Shown piece after piece: positions 42,680 through 52,921 of a stretch of DNA of 64,000 nt. A program made the translations under genes and the position numbers. This DNA is from Kineosporiaceae bacterium SCSIO 59966 (lineage in GTDB: Bacteria > Actinomycetota > Actinomycetes > Actinomycetales > SCSIO-59966): assembly GCA_020881835.1 (NCBI GenBank), contig CP052876.1:1798001-1862000 (forward strand). Direction: 5' to 3'. The notes beneath the pieces were generated by a model. That model ran no database searches. It saw only the letters and a program-made list of their open reading frames with translations, and was not told the DNA's origin. The first letter of the stretch is position 1. Each line of letters opens with the position of its first letter.

Positions 42680-43329
42680 TGGGTGACATCTGGAGCTGGG
42701 AGCGCGCCGCCGAGGTGCTCCCGATGCTGCTCGAGTCCTTCGTCGAGGTGACACTGCTGGCAACCGTGGTCGGGTCCGCGATCGCCGCTGTACTCGGACT
42801 GGTGGTCGCCGTCATGCGCCGGTCGGCCCCGGCGGTGGTCGCCAAGCCGGTGCACGCCGTGATGGAGTTCATCCGGATGACGCCGATCGTCATCCAGCTG
42901 CTCTTCGTCTACTACACGTTCCCGACCTGGCCGCCGCTGTGGATCGGGATCGGCGTCCTCGGGGTGCACTACGCCACGTACATGGCCGAGGTGTACCGCT
43001 CCGGGATCGACGCCGTCCCGAAGGGCCAGTGGGAGGCCGCGACCGCGCTGTCGCTGCCGCGGCGGCGCACCTGGGTGCGGATCGTCATCCCGCAGGCGCT
43101 GCGCACCACGCTGCCCGCGCTCGGGACGTGGGTGATCTCGATGTTCAAGGACACGCCGTTCCTCATCGTGATCTCGGTGCTCGAGATGGTTGCTCGGGCC
43201 GAGCTGTACGGATCCCGCACCTTCGTGTACATCGAGGCCTTCACGCTGGCAGGCCTCATCTTCCTGGCCGCCAGCTACCCCACGTCCGTGGGCCTGCGGA
43301 AACTGGAGGCACGTCTTGCCCGCTACTGA
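42676..43329 (+). CDS. ehuD: EhuD-like ABC permease
   Basis: 217 residues. Five membrane segments, EAA loop EAATALSLPRRRTWVRIVIPQALR, and MTPIVIQLLFVYYTFPTWPPLWIG, shared with EhuD. GTG 42676 (or ATG 42679). It is translationally coupled to ehuC and overlaps ehuA by 14 bp. Confidence 0.87.
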   Translation: MMGDIWSWERAAEVLPMLLESFVEVTLLATVVGSAIAAVLGLVVAVMRRSAPAVVAKPVHAVMEFIRMTPIVIQLLFVYYTFPTWPPLWIGIGVLGVHYATYMAEVYRSGIDAVPKGQWEAATALSLPRRRTWVRIVIPQALRTTLPALGTWVISMFKDTPFLIVISVLEMVARAELYGSRTFVYIEAFTLAGLIFLAASYPTSVGLRKLEARLARY

Positions 43330-44098
43330 TTCCGGCACTCCCGTCATCACGTTCGACGACGTCGTCAAGAGGTTCGGTCGCACCACTGTGCTCGACGGAC
43401 TGAACTTCCAGGTCGACAAGGGCGAGCGAGTGACCCTGATCGGGCCCAGCGGGTCCGGCAAGACGACGATCCTGCGGCTCGTGATGACGTTGGAGGACCT
43501 GACCGACGGCTACATCTACATCGACGGCGAGCCGTTCACCTACGAGCAGCGCAACGGACGGCGCGTCCGTCGCAAGCCGAAGGACGTGGCGAGGATCGCC
43601 CAGCGAATCGGGATGGTGTTCCAGCAGTTCAACCTGTTCCCGAACATGACGGTGATCGAGAACATCGTCGAGGCGCCCATCCACGTCCTGGGCCAGTCCA
43701 AGGAGGAGGCCGTGACCCGCGGCAAGGAGCTGCTGGACCTGGTCGGGCTGGGGGACAAGGTCGACGAGCACCCCACCCGGCTGTCCGGCGGTCAGCAGCA
43801 GCGGGTCGCGATCGCCCGCGCACTGGCGATGGACCCGGAGATCCTGCTGCTCGACGAGGTGACCTCCGCTCTTGACCCCGAGCTCGTCGGCGACGTGCTC
43901 AACGTGCTGCGCAACATCGCACAGACGACCGACATCACGATGCTCATCGTCACCCACGAGATGCAGTTCGCCCAGGAGGTCTCCCACCGGGTGCTGATGT
44001 TCGACCATGGTCGGATCATCGAGGACGCCCCGCCGGACGTGATGTTCTCGGCCCCGCAGGAGCAGCGGACCAAGGACTTCCTCAAAGCAGTGCTGTAG
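43316..44098 (+). CDS. ehuA: EhuA-like ABC ATPase
   Basis: 260 residues. Walker A GPSGSGKTTILRLVM, signature LSGGQQQRVAIARALAMDP, Walker B ILLLDEVTSALDP (Val instead of the usual Pro-Thr). The TTG at 43316 is the start: GGAGG lies seven bases upstream and the frame begins naturally there, inside the end of ehuD. The last 17 bp overlap the convergent MFS gene. Confidence 0.88.
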   Translation: MPATDSGTPVITFDDVVKRFGRTTVLDGLNFQVDKGERVTLIGPSGSGKTTILRLVMTLEDLTDGYIYIDGEPFTYEQRNGRRVRRKPKDVARIAQRIGMVFQQFNLFPNMTVIENIVEAPIHVLGQSKEEAVTRGKELLDLVGLGDKVDEHPTRLSGGQQQRVAIARALAMDPEILLLDEVTSALDPELVGDVLNVLRNIAQTTDITMLIVTHEMQFAQEVSHRVLMFDHGRIIEDAPPDVMFSAPQEQRTKDFLKAVL

Positions 44099-45362
44099 GT
44101 CGGTCTCCGACCCGGCGCAGAGCCAGCACGGCCACCGGGACGAGCAGCACCCCGGCAGCCAGTGTCAGCACCGGGTAGCCGCCGGCGGCGAGCACGGGCC
44201 CGGCCAGGGCCCCCGCGGCGGCCCCCGCCAGCCCCATGACGAGGTCGGAGGCGCCCTGCACACCGGTGCGGGCGGCGACGGGGACCGACTCGGACAGCAG
44301 CGTCGACCCGCCGACGAGCGTGCCGGACCAGCCGAGGCCGAGCAGGAACAGCGAGACTCCCAGCGCCAGGTGGTCACCCGGGGCGGCGAGCGCGCCGAGC
44401 AGCACGGAGACGGCGAGGACCGCCAGACCGATGACGATCGTCTGCACCCGCCCGAGCCGGTCGGACAGCCAGCCCATCACCGGGCTCAGCGCGTACATCC
44501 CGGCCACGTGCACGCTGATGACGACCCCGACGACGGTCAGCGAGGCCCCGTGGTGGTTCAGGTGCACCGGCGTCATCACCATCACCCCGACCATCACCGC
44601 GTGGCCGACCGCGACGGCGGCCATCCCGAGCCGGGCACGCGGAGCGGCCTGCACGGTGCGCAGCGTCTCCCGCAGGCTCGGACGTGGCCGGTGCGGCACG
44701 ACACCGCTGGCCTGGTGGGCCGCACGCGCCGCGTGCAACGGGTCGGGGCGCAGCAGCAGACCGATCGCCAGTGCGGCGGTGAGGAACGAGACGACCGAGA
44801 ACAGGTACGGGCCGACGAGGGACGGCAGGCCCAGCGACACGCCGAGCCGGCCGCCGACGCCGGACAGGTTCGGGCCGGCGACGGCGCCGATCGTGGTGGC
44901 CCAGACGACGACGGACAGGGCGCGCCCGCGGGTGGCCGCGGAGGACGCGTCGGTGGCGGCGTACCGGGCCTGCAGGTTGGACGCCGTCCCGCCGCCGAAC
45001 AGGGCGGCGGCCACGAGCAGCAGCGGGAAGGAGGAGACCACGCCGGCGACGACGGCGAGCGCGGCACCGAGCAGGCCGAGGCCGTAGCCCAGGGCGAGGG
45101 CCCCGCGGCGTCCCAGCCGGTCCGCTGCCCGGGCCAGCGGCAGCGCGAGCAGGGCGGCCCCGAGCACGGTGAAGGTCTGGGCGAACCCGGCCAGGGACGT
45201 CGACCCGGACACCTGCTCGGCGAGCAGGCCGCCGACGGCGATACCGCTGGCCACCCCGACGCCGCCGAGGACCTGGCTGGTGACGAGCACCCGCACCGTG
45301 CGGGTCTGCACGAGGGCGAGCCGGGCCTGCGCGGCCTCGGCCGAACGCTCCTGGGTGCTCAC
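44082..45362 (-). CDS. MFS transporter
   Basis: 426 residues with twelve membrane segments and the MFS loop ARAADRLGRRGAL between the second and third. WLSDRLGRVQT is the second-half copy. Substrate unknown; drug or metabolite efflux is usual. GTG at 45362 overlaps the DUF3046 stop (GTGA). Confidence 0.87.
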   Translation of the reverse strand: MSTQERSAEAAQARLALVQTRTVRVLVTSQVLGGVGVASGIAVGGLLAEQVSGSTSLAGFAQTFTVLGAALLALPLARAADRLGRRGALALGYGLGLLGAALAVVAGVVSSFPLLLVAAALFGGGTASNLQARYAATDASSAATRGRALSVVVWATTIGAVAGPNLSGVGGRLGVSLGLPSLVGPYLFSVVSFLTAALAIGLLLRPDPLHAARAAHQASGVVPHRPRPSLRETLRTVQAAPRARLGMAAVAVGHAVMVGVMVMTPVHLNHHGASLTVVGVVISVHVAGMYALSPVMGWLSDRLGRVQTIVIGLAVLAVSVLLGALAAPGDHLALGVSLFLLGLGWSGTLVGGSTLLSESVPVAARTGVQGASDLVMGLAGAAAGALAGPVLAAGGYPVLTLAAGVLLVPVAVLALRRVGDRPTALL

Positions 45363-45586
45363 CTGCGCGCGGCGCGCGGGTCGCGCCCGAACCGCCGGTC
45401 GGCGGGCACGTGCATGTGCTCGCAGACCGCCGCCCACACGTCCCGGGGCCGGACGCCGTCCTCGAGGGCCTGGCGGGCGGTGCGCTCGCCGAGGCCGGCG
45501 ATCACCTGGTCCCCGGCCAGGGTCCGGGCGTACTCGGGGCCGAACTCGTCGTCCATGAGCCGCCAGAAGTCGGAGTGCCGCACCAC
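45359..45586 (-). CDS. DUF3046 domain protein
   Basis: 75 residues matching DUF3046: RHSDFWRLMDDEFGPEYARTLAGDQVIAGLGERTARQALEDG, then DVWAAVCEHMHVP. The family is actinobacteria-only and usually lies beside recA; function unknown. GTG 45586 (or 45583). Here it is separated from recA by the MFS, ehu and ABC blocks, suggesting these were inserted between. Confidence 0.9.
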   Translation of the reverse strand: MVRHSDFWRLMDDEFGPEYARTLAGDQVIAGLGERTARQALEDGVRPRDVWAAVCEHMHVPADRRFGRDPRAARR

Positions 45587-45660
45587 GGCAGGATCGCACG
45601 GCGGCGCGGCCCACCCGGGCAGCGGGGCGCACTGTCGGTGCCGGAGGCGACAATCGGCGG

Positions 45661-48600
45661 GTGCCCGACGTCCTGGACCGGTTCTCCCCGGCGACCCGCG
45701 AGTGGTTCCGCGGGGCGTTCGCGGCGCCCACCCCGGCTCAGGAGGGGGCGTGGGCGGCGATCGCCGGCGGCGACCACGCGCTGGTCGTCGCCCCGACCGG
45801 GTCGGGCAAGACGCTGTCGGCGTTCCTGTGGGCCCTGGACCGGGTCGTCACCGCCGACGCGCCCACCGACCGGGAGCACCGTTGCCGGGTGCTGTACGTC
45901 TCCCCGCTCAAGGCGCTGGCCACCGACGTCGAGCGCAACCTGCGAGCGCCGCTGACGGGGATCCAACACGCGGCGGCCCGGCTGGGCCAGCAGGTGCCGC
46001 AGGTCCGGGTCGCCCTGCGCTCCGGGGACACCCCCGCTGACGAGCGACGCGCCCTCACCCGGACCCCTCCGGACGTGCTGATCACCACCCCGGAGTCGCT
46101 GTTCCTGCTGCTCACCTCCCGGGCGCGTGAGGTGCTCGCCGGGGTGGAGACGGTCATCGTCGACGAGGTGCACGCGCTCGCCGGGTCGAAGCGGGGCGCG
46201 CACCTGGCGCTGTCCCTCGAGCGGTTGGACGCGCGCCTGGAACGCCCGGCGCAGCGGATCGGGCTGTCCGCGACGGTACGTCCGGTCGAGGAGGTGGCCC
46301 GGTTCCTCGGGGGCGCCCGCCCGCCCGGTGACGGGACGGCGGGCGGACGGCGGGTGGTGGTCGTCCAGCCCCCGGCGGACAAGCGGATCGAGGTGGACGT
46401 CGTCGTCCCGGTGCCGGACATGGGCGAGCTCGGCCAGGTCACCGACGACCTCACCGGCCCGGCCGCCGGGCCCGAGCGGCGGACGTCGATCTGGCCCCAC
46501 GTCGAGGAGCGGGTGGTCGACCTCGTCGCGGCGCACTCCTCGACACTGGTGTTCGCCAACTCCCGCCGCCTGGCCGAGCGGCTCACTGCCCGGCTCAACG
46601 AGGTGTGGGCCGAGCGGCAGGGGCAGCGGCTGCCGGCCCCGGGTGAGACGGCGCCCGCGCAGGTGATGGCGCAGGCCGGGGCGTCGACCGGTGCCCCGGC
46701 GGTGCTGGCCCGCGCCCACCACGGGTCGGTGTCCAGGGAGCAGCGCACCCTCATCGAGGAGGAGCTGAAGTCCGGCCGGCTGCCGGCGGTGGTCGCCACC
46801 TCGAGCCTCGAGCTCGGCATCGACATGGGAGCCGTGGACCTCGTCGTCCAGGTGGAGTCCCCGCCGAGCGTGGCCAGCGGCCTGCAGCGGGTCGGGCGCG
46901 CAGGTCACCAGGTCGGCGCCGTCAGCCGGGGGGTGGTCTTCCCGAAGTACCGCGCCGACCTCGTGCAGACCGCGGTCGTCGCCGAGCGGATGCGCTCCGG
47001 CCAGATCGAGGCGCTGCGGGTGCCGGCGACCCCGCTCGACGTGCTCGCCCAGCACGTGGTGGCGATGACGGCGATGGACGACTGGACGGTGGATGACCTG
47101 CTGGAGACGACGCGCCGGGCGGCGCCGTTCGCCAGCCTCACCCGCGGCGTCCTGGAGTCCGTGCTCGACATGCTGTCCGGGCGCTACCCCAGCGACGAGT
47201 TCGCCGAGCTGCGCCCGCGAATCGTGTGGGACCGGGTCACCGGGGTGCTCTCCGGGCGCCCCGGCGCCCAGCGGCTCGCGGTGACCAGCGGCGGGACCAT
47301 CCCGGACCGGGGGCTGTACGGCGTCTTCCTCGCCACCGGCGAGGGGCCGGGCCGGCGGGTCGGTGAGCTCGACGAGGAGATGGTCTACGAGTCGCGGGTC
47401 GGGGACGTGTTCACCCTCGGCGCGAGCACGTGGCGGATCGAGGACATCACCCACGACCGGGTGCTCGTCACCCCGGCACCCGGGCAGCCGGGCAAGCTGC
47501 CGTTCTGGCACGGGGACGCCCTCGGCCGGCCGGCCGAGCTGGGCCGCGCCCTCGGCGGCTTCGTCCGGGAGGTGCTGTCCCTGGACGACGAGGCCGCGCG
47601 GGCGCGGGTCGGTGCGGCCGGGTTGGACGAGTGGGCGACCGACAACCTCCTGGCCTACCTCGCCGAGCAGGCCGAGGCGACCGGGCACGTGCCGGACGAC
47701 CGGACCGTCGTGGTGGAGCGCTTCCGCGACGAGCTGGGCGACTGGCGGGTCGTGGTCCACTCCCCTCTCGGCGCGCAGGTGCACGGACCGTGGGCGCTGG
47801 CGGTGGCGGCTCGGATGCGTGAGCGGCACGGCGTCGACGTGCAGGCGATGCCCGCCGACGACGGGATCGTGCTGCGCCTGCCCGACCTCGACCTGGAGGA
47901 CGGCTCGGTGCCCGACGTCGTGGACTCCCTGCTGCTGGCGCCCGAGGAGGTCGAGCAGCTCGTCACCGAGCAGCTCGGCGGGTCGGCTCTGTTCGCTGCC
48001 AGGTTCCGTGAGTGCGCCGCCCGGGCCCTGCTGCTGCCACGCCGGCGACCCGACCGCCGTCAGCCGCTGTGGCAGCAGCGGCAGCGGGCCGCGCAGCTGC
48101 TCGAGGTCGCCAGCCGCTACCCGTCGTTCCCGATCGTGCTGGAGGCGGTGCGCGAGGTGCTCCAGGACGTCTTCGACGTCCCCGGTCTGGTCGCGCTCAT
48201 GCGCGACCTCGCCGCGCGCCGGGTCCGGGTGGTCGAGGTGACGACCGACCAGCCCTCACCGTTCGCCCGGTCCCTGCTGTTCGGCTACGTCGCACAGTTC
48301 CTCTACGAGGGCGACTCCCCGCTGGCCGAGCGGCGGGCCGCGGCGCTGGCGCTCGACCCGTCCCTGCTCGCCGAGCTGCTCGGCCGCGGCGAGGGAGCGG
48401 CGCTGGCGGACCTGCTGGACCCGGCGGCGGTCGAACGCACCCACGCCGAGCTCCAGCGGCTGGCCCCCGAACGTCGGTCCCGGGACGCCGAGGACGTCGC
48501 CGACCTGCTGCGGGTGCTCGGCCCGCTCAGCACGCAGGAGGTGGCCAGCCGGTCGGTCGCCGGCGCGGACGTCGTGCGGTGGCTCACCGGGCTGGCGACC

Positions 48601-50316
48601 ACCCGCCGGGTGATCCAGGTCCGGGTCGCGGGCCAGGACCGGTGGGCGGCGGTCGAGGACGCCGGGCGGCTGCGGGACGCGCTCGGCGTCCCCCTGCCGG
48701 TGGGGGTGCCGGAGGCGTTCACCGCGCCGGTCGCCGACCCGGTCGCCGACCTGGTGGCCCGCTACGCGCGCACCCACGTGCCGTTTACCGCGGCCGCGGT
48801 CGCGGCGCGGCTCGGTGTCGGCGTCGCCGTCGTGACCGACGCGCTGGCCCGGTTGGAGCGGGCCGGCCGGGTCGTCTCCGGCGAGCTGCTGCCGCCGGAG
48901 TCCCGGCGCACCCTGGAGGAGCACCCTGGCGCGGTCGACTGGTGCGACGCCGAGGTGCTGCGGGTGCTGCGCCGCCGGTCGCTGGCGGCGTTGCGGGCCG
49001 AGGTCGAGCCGGTGCCGCCGCGGGCACTGGCCCGGTTCCTGCCCGCCTGGCAGGGCGTCGGGTCGACCAGCCGCGGCCGGCTGCGCGGGGTGGACAGCGT
49101 GCTGCGAGTCGCCGAGCAGCTCGCGGGGGCGGTGCTGCCGGCCAGCGCCCTGGAGACGCTGGTCCTGCCGTCGCGGGTGCAGGGGTACTCCCCCGCGATG
49201 CTCGACGAGCTGACCGCCGCCGGGGAGGTGCTGTGGTGCGGGCACGGCGCGCTGCCCGGGCACGACGGGTGGGTGTCGCTGCACCTGGCCGAGACGGCGG
49301 CGCTCACCCTGCCCGGGCCCGACGACGCCTTCGACCCGGGTCCGGCGCACCGGGCGGTGCTCGACGCTCTCGCCGGGGGCGGTGCCTACTTCTTCCGGGG
49401 GCTGTCCGACGCGGTGGGGTCCACGGACGACGCCGCGCTCACCGAGGTGCTGTGGGACCTGCTGTGGGCCGGGTACCTGACCAACGACACCCTCGCGCCG
49501 CTGCGGGCCCGGCTGTCCGGGGGCCGCACGGCGCACCGAGGCCGGCGGCCCGCGCCCCGGGCCCGGTACGCGCGGCGTCCGGCCCTGCCGAGCCGGCAGG
49601 GCCCACCGTCGGCCGCGGGCCGCTGGTCGGCGCTGCCCGCCGTGTCCGGTGACGCGACGTCGCGGGCACACGCGACCGCCGAGGTGCTGCTCGACCGGCA
49701 CGGGGTGCTGACCCGCGGCGCCGTGGCCGCGGAGCGGATCTCCGGAGGGTTCGCCGGGGTGTACCGGGTGCTGGCCGCGATGGAGGAGGCGGGCCGGGTC
49801 CGGCGCGGCTACTTCGTCGAGGGTCTCGGCGCGGCCCAGTTCGCCACCGCCGGGGCGGTGGACCGGTTGCGGGCCGGGGCAGACACCGACGCGGTGGCAA
49901 GTGCCGACCCGGCAGCGGGTGCCGTCGTCCTGTCGGCGGGTGCCGTCGTCCTGGCGGCGGCGGACCCGGCCAACCCCTACGGCGCGGCGCTGGGGTGGCC
50001 CGAGCGCGAGCAGTCGCTGAGCACCGGGCACAAGCCGGGCCGCAAGGCCGGCGCGCTCGTCGTCCTCGTCGACGGCCGGCTGGTCCTGTACGTCGAGCGC
50101 GGCGGCCGCTCCCTGCTCACCTGGAGCGAGGACCCGGGCGAGCTGCGGGCCGCCGCGGACGCCCTCGCCCGCGCCGTCCGGGACGGCGCGCTGGGCCGGC
50201 TCACCGTCCAGCGCACCGACGGTGAGGGCGTGCTCACCGGGGGCCATCCGCTGGCGGGCGCGCTGGAGGCCGCCGGGTTCCACGCCACTCCGCGCGGACT
50301 GCGGCTGCGGGCCTGA
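45661..50316 (+). CDS. lhr: Lhr-family ATP-dependent helicase
   Basis: 1551 residues. SF2 core: Walker A APTGSGKTLSAFLWAL, motif II VDEVHALAGSKRG, HHGSVSREQR, and QRVGRAGHQ as motif VI, followed by the winged helix and Lhr-CTD. Lhr is a large 3'-to-5' helicase that prefers RNA:DNA hybrids and is induced by DNA damage in mycobacteria. GTG 45661. It is close to a Nei-type glycosylase, as in mycobacteria, with fba between. Confidence 0.93.
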   Translation: MPDVLDRFSPATREWFRGAFAAPTPAQEGAWAAIAGGDHALVVAPTGSGKTLSAFLWALDRVVTADAPTDREHRCRVLYVSPLKALATDVERNLRAPLTGIQHAAARLGQQVPQVRVALRSGDTPADERRALTRTPPDVLITTPESLFLLLTSRAREVLAGVETVIVDEVHALAGSKRGAHLALSLERLDARLERPAQRIGLSATVRPVEEVARFLGGARPPGDGTAGGRRVVVVQPPADKRIEVDVVVPVPDMGELGQVTDDLTGPAAGPERRTSIWPHVEERVVDLVAAHSSTLVFANSRRLAERLTARLNEVWAERQGQRLPAPGETAPAQVMAQAGASTGAPAVLARAHHGSVSREQRTLIEEELKSGRLPAVVATSSLELGIDMGAVDLVVQVESPPSVASGLQRVGRAGHQVGAVSRGVVFPKYRADLVQTAVVAERMRSGQIEALRVPATPLDVLAQHVVAMTAMDDWTVDDLLETTRRAAPFASLTRGVLESVLDMLSGRYPSDEFAELRPRIVWDRVTGVLSGRPGAQRLAVTSGGTIPDRGLYGVFLATGEGPGRRVGELDEEMVYESRVGDVFTLGASTWRIEDITHDRVLVTPAPGQPGKLPFWHGDALGRPAELGRALGGFVREVLSLDDEAARARVGAAGLDEWATDNLLAYLAEQAEATGHVPDDRTVVVERFRDELGDWRVVVHSPLGAQVHGPWALAVAARMRERHGVDVQAMPADDGIVLRLPDLDLEDGSVPDVVDSLLLAPEEVEQLVTEQLGGSALFAARFRECAARALLLPRRRPDRRQPLWQQRQRAAQLLEVASRYPSFPIVLEAVREVLQDVFDVPGLVALMRDLAARRVRVVEVTTDQPSPFARSLLFGYVAQFLYEGDSPLAERRAAALALDPSLLAELLGRGEGAALADLLDPAAVERTHAELQRLAPERRSRDAEDVADLLRVLGPLSTQEVASRSVAGADVVRWLTGLATTRRVIQVRVAGQDRWAAVEDAGRLRDALGVPLPVGVPEAFTAPVADPVADLVARYARTHVPFTAAAVAARLGVGVAVVTDALARLERAGRVVSGELLPPESRRTLEEHPGAVDWCDAEVLRVLRRRSLAALRAEVEPVPPRALARFLPAWQGVGSTSRGRLRGVDSVLRVAEQLAGAVLPASALETLVLPSRVQGYSPAMLDELTAAGEVLWCGHGALPGHDGWVSLHLAETAALTLPGPDDAFDPGPAHRAVLDALAGGGAYFFRGLSDAVGSTDDAALTEVLWDLLWAGYLTNDTLAPLRARLSGGRTAHRGRRPAPRARYARRPALPSRQGPPSAAGRWSALPAVSGDATSRAHATAEVLLDRHGVLTRGAVAAERISGGFAGVYRVLAAMEEAGRVRRGYFVEGLGAAQFATAGAVDRLRAGADTDAVASADPAAGAVVLSAGAVVLAAADPANPYGAALGWPEREQSLSTGHKPGRKAGALVVLVDGRLVLYVERGGRSLLTWSEDPGELRAAADALARAVRDGALGRLTVQRTDGEGVLTGGHPLAGALEAAGFHATPRGLRLRA

Positions 50317-50377
50317 CCCCGGCTCGACCCTGCGCCCGGGACTCGCGGCACGCGGCTCCTGGGTGGAGCGCTCGCCG

Positions 50378-51394
50378 TCAGGCGGCCTCGTCCGCCGGGT
50401 CGTACCGGCCCGAGCGCGCGAGCCCGTTGAGCCGGGCTCGCCGCAGCAGCGCCTGCTGGGCGGCCGCGACGTTCTCCGGCCGACCGGCCCAGGTGCGCAG
50501 TGCGGTCTGCTGCAGCGCGCGGCCGTAGCTGAAGCTCAGCTCCCAGGGCGCACCGCCGATCCGGTTCATCAGCGACAGGTGGTGGGTGGCCTCGGGCTCG
50601 GTCTGCCCGCCGGACAGGAACGCGATGCCGGGGACAGCCGCCGGCACGTGCCGCAGCATGACCCGCAGCGTCGCCTCGGCGACCTCCTGGGGTCCGGCCC
50701 GGTGCTCGGCCTGCAACCCGGAGATGACCATGTTGGGCTTGAGCACCATGCCCTCGAGGACCACCCGGTGGGCGTGCAGCTGGCTGAACACGGCAGCCAG
50801 CACCTCCTCGGTGACCTCCGCGCACCGCTCGATCGAGTGGTCGCCGTCCATCAGCACCTCCGGCTCGACGACCGGTACCAGCCCCGCCTCCTGGGCCAGC
50901 GCCGCGTAGCGGGCCAGCGCGTGGGCGTTGGCGTGGACGCCGAACGGCGTGGGGACGTCGGGCGAGACGTCGATCACCGCCCGCCACTTGGCGAACCGGG
51001 CGCCCATCTCGACGTACTCGGCGAACCGGTCCCGCAGGCCGTCCAGGCCCTCGGTGACCCGCTCACCGGGGAACCCGGCGAGCGCCTTGGCCCCCTTGTC
51101 CACCTTGATCCCGGGGACGATCCCGGCGCGCTCGATGACGGTGGCCATCGGGACGCCGTCCGAGGTCTGCTGCCGCAGGGTCTCGTCGAAGAGGATGACC
51201 CCGCCGATGTGCTCGCCCAGGCCGGGGGTGGTGAAGAGCAGCTCCCGGTAGGCGCGGCGGTTCTCCTCGGTCGACGCGACCGAGACCGCCGCGAACCGCT
51301 TGGCGATCGTCGGGCTCGACTCGTCCGCCGCGAGAATGCCCTTGCCCGGAGCGACCATGGCCCGGGCGACGTGCTCCAGCTGCGAGATGTCCAT
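50378..51394 (-). CDS. Class I fructose-bisphosphate aldolase
   Basis: 338 residues. Starts SQLEHVARAMVAPGKGILAADESSPTIAKRF, diagnostic of class I aldolase. The Schiff-base lysine is in VVLEGMVLKPNMV; another conserved Lys is in KWRAVI. It cleaves fructose-1,6-bisphosphate without a metal ion. ATG 51394. It is convergent with lhr and divergent from the glycosylase. Confidence 0.93.
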   Translation of the reverse strand: MDISQLEHVARAMVAPGKGILAADESSPTIAKRFAAVSVASTEENRRAYRELLFTTPGLGEHIGGVILFDETLRQQTSDGVPMATVIERAGIVPGIKVDKGAKALAGFPGERVTEGLDGLRDRFAEYVEMGARFAKWRAVIDVSPDVPTPFGVHANAHALARYAALAQEAGLVPVVEPEVLMDGDHSIERCAEVTEEVLAAVFSQLHAHRVVLEGMVLKPNMVISGLQAEHRAGPQEVAEATLRVMLRHVPAAVPGIAFLSGGQTEPEATHHLSLMNRIGGAPWELSFSYGRALQQTALRTWAGRPENVAAAQQALLRRARLNGLARSGRYDPADEAA

Positions 51395-51521
51395 GCCCCC
51401 ACCCTGCGCCGCGGCGGCGGCGGGGGTCCAGGGACGATGGTCACCGGGTTTCGGCGGGGCCAGCCCGCAGGAGCGGCCGCCCGGCACGGGGCCGCCCAGC
51501 ACACCGGAGGGGTGAGGCGAG

Positions 51522-52349
51522 ATGCCCGAGGCAGACGTCGTCTGGCGCACCGCGCGGCGCCTCGACCAGGCGCTGGCCGGGCGCGAGCTGGTGCGCGTCG
51601 ACCTGCGCTGGCCCTCGCTGGCCACGGTGAACCTGACCGGGCGCCGGGTCGACGCGGTGGCCAGCACCGGCAAGCACGTCCTGGTGCGGATCGCGGCAGC
51701 CCCGGGCGCACCTGCGGTGACGCTGCACAGCCACCTGCGGATGGACGGCTCGTGGCACGTCCACCGCACCGGGCAGGGACGGGCAGCGGGCGGGCCGGCG
51801 TCCGGCGTCCGGGCCGTGCTGGCGAACCGGGAGTGGACGGCGGTCGGCCACGACCTCGGCATGCTGGACCTGGTGGCGACCGCCGAGGAGGAGACGCTCG
51901 TCGGCCACCTCGGCCCCGACGTCCTCGGTCCGACCTGGGACGCGGCGACCGCGGCGGCGAACCTGGCCGCCGACCCGGGGCGCCCGGTCGGGGAGGCGCT
52001 GCTGGACCAGCGGGTGCTGGCCGGCGTGGGGACGTTCTTCATGGCCGAGGTGCTGTTCGTGCTCGGCGTCACCCCGTGGACGCCGGTCGGCTCGCTGGCC
52101 GACCCGCGGGTGGTGGTCGACCGGGTTCGCGACATGATCGCGCTCAGCGCCCGGTCGGCGCTCCAGACCACGACCGGGGACAGCCGGCCGGGCAGGCGGC
52201 AGTACGTGCACGCGCGGGCAGGGCGGCCGTGCCGCCGGTGCGGGACGACGGTGCGGGTGGCGCCGCTCGGTGCGGCGCCGCAGGAGCGGGTCGCGTTCTA
52301 CTGCCCGCGCTGCCAGGAGGGACCGCTGCCGGGCGGTCCCGCCGAGTAG
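51522..52349 (+). CDS. Fpg/Nei-family DNA glycosylase
   Basis: 275 residues. N-terminal MPEADVV supplies the catalytic Pro2-Glu3; Lys at GKHVLVR (about 50) fits the family; the H2TH region holds LLDQRVLAGVGTFFMAEVLF; the zinc finger is PCRRCG ... YCPRCQ. It removes oxidised bases and nicks the strand. The type is mycobacterial Nei2-like. GAGGGGTGAGG is upstream of the ATG. Confidence 0.92.
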   Translation: MPEADVVWRTARRLDQALAGRELVRVDLRWPSLATVNLTGRRVDAVASTGKHVLVRIAAAPGAPAVTLHSHLRMDGSWHVHRTGQGRAAGGPASGVRAVLANREWTAVGHDLGMLDLVATAEEETLVGHLGPDVLGPTWDAATAAANLAADPGRPVGEALLDQRVLAGVGTFFMAEVLFVLGVTPWTPVGSLADPRVVVDRVRDMIALSARSALQTTTGDSRPGRRQYVHARAGRPCRRCGTTVRVAPLGAAPQERVAFYCPRCQEGPLPGGPAE

Positions 52350-52364
52350 CCGGGCTCACGGACG

Positions 52365-52411
52365 GCCGGGGCTCAGGGACTGCCGGGGCTCAGGGACTGC
52401 CGGGCTCAGGG
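52365..52411 (+). repeat. 17-bp tandem repeat between nei and clgR
   Basis: GCCGGGGCTCAGGGACT at 52365-52381 and 52382-52398, then a third copy shortened by one G. It fills the 56-bp gap between convergent genes and reaches the clgR stop. Confidence 0.85.
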
Positions 52412-52738
52412 GACGCCGGCACCGACAAGACCACCAGAGGCCATCCCGTCCGCCAGGTCGACCGGGACCGTGTCCGGTACGGACAGCGGCTGCAGGTCAG
52501 TGCCCTCGCTGAGGGCCACCCGCTCGGTCACCTCACGCAGCACGATCGACATGGGGACGTCGAGTGCGCCGCAGATCGAGGACAGCAGCTCCGAGGAGGC
52601 CTCCTTCTGCCCGCGCTCGACCTCCGAGAGGTAGCCGAGGGAGACACGCGCGGCGGACGACACCTCGCGCAGGGTGCGACCCTGGCGCTGGCGAGCGTCG
52701 CGGAGGACGTCGCCGATCTCGCGACGGAGCAGGACCAC
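52406..52738 (-). CDS. clgR: XRE-family regulator ClgR
   Basis: 110 residues. Nearly the textbook ClgR pattern: [27 protein letters not shown] and [25 protein letters not shown] form the helix-turn-helix. ClgR activates clp protease genes after stress. GGGAGG before the GTG at 52738 decides the start. It follows cinA/pncC in the conserved order, with the subtilase gene inserted between. Confidence 0.93.
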   Translation of the reverse strand: MVLLRREIGDVLRDARQRQGRTLREVSSAARVSLGYLSEVERGQKEASSELLSSICGALDVPMSIVLREVTERVALSEGTDLQPLSVPDTVPVDLADGMASGGLVGAGVP

Positions 52739-52921
52739 GACACGCCTCCCCTCCCCGGGCTTCTTGCCTGCCGGATCGGCACCACGGTACCCCGACGGGG
52801 GGACGGTGAGCGCGCGGTCCGCTGGGTGAGCACGGTTCGGTACCACGTACGGCTCAACTCCCGGAGCACCAACGGTGTTCCGGGAGCTGAGCCGCACAGG
52901 AACTGCCGACTGCGCAGGTGG

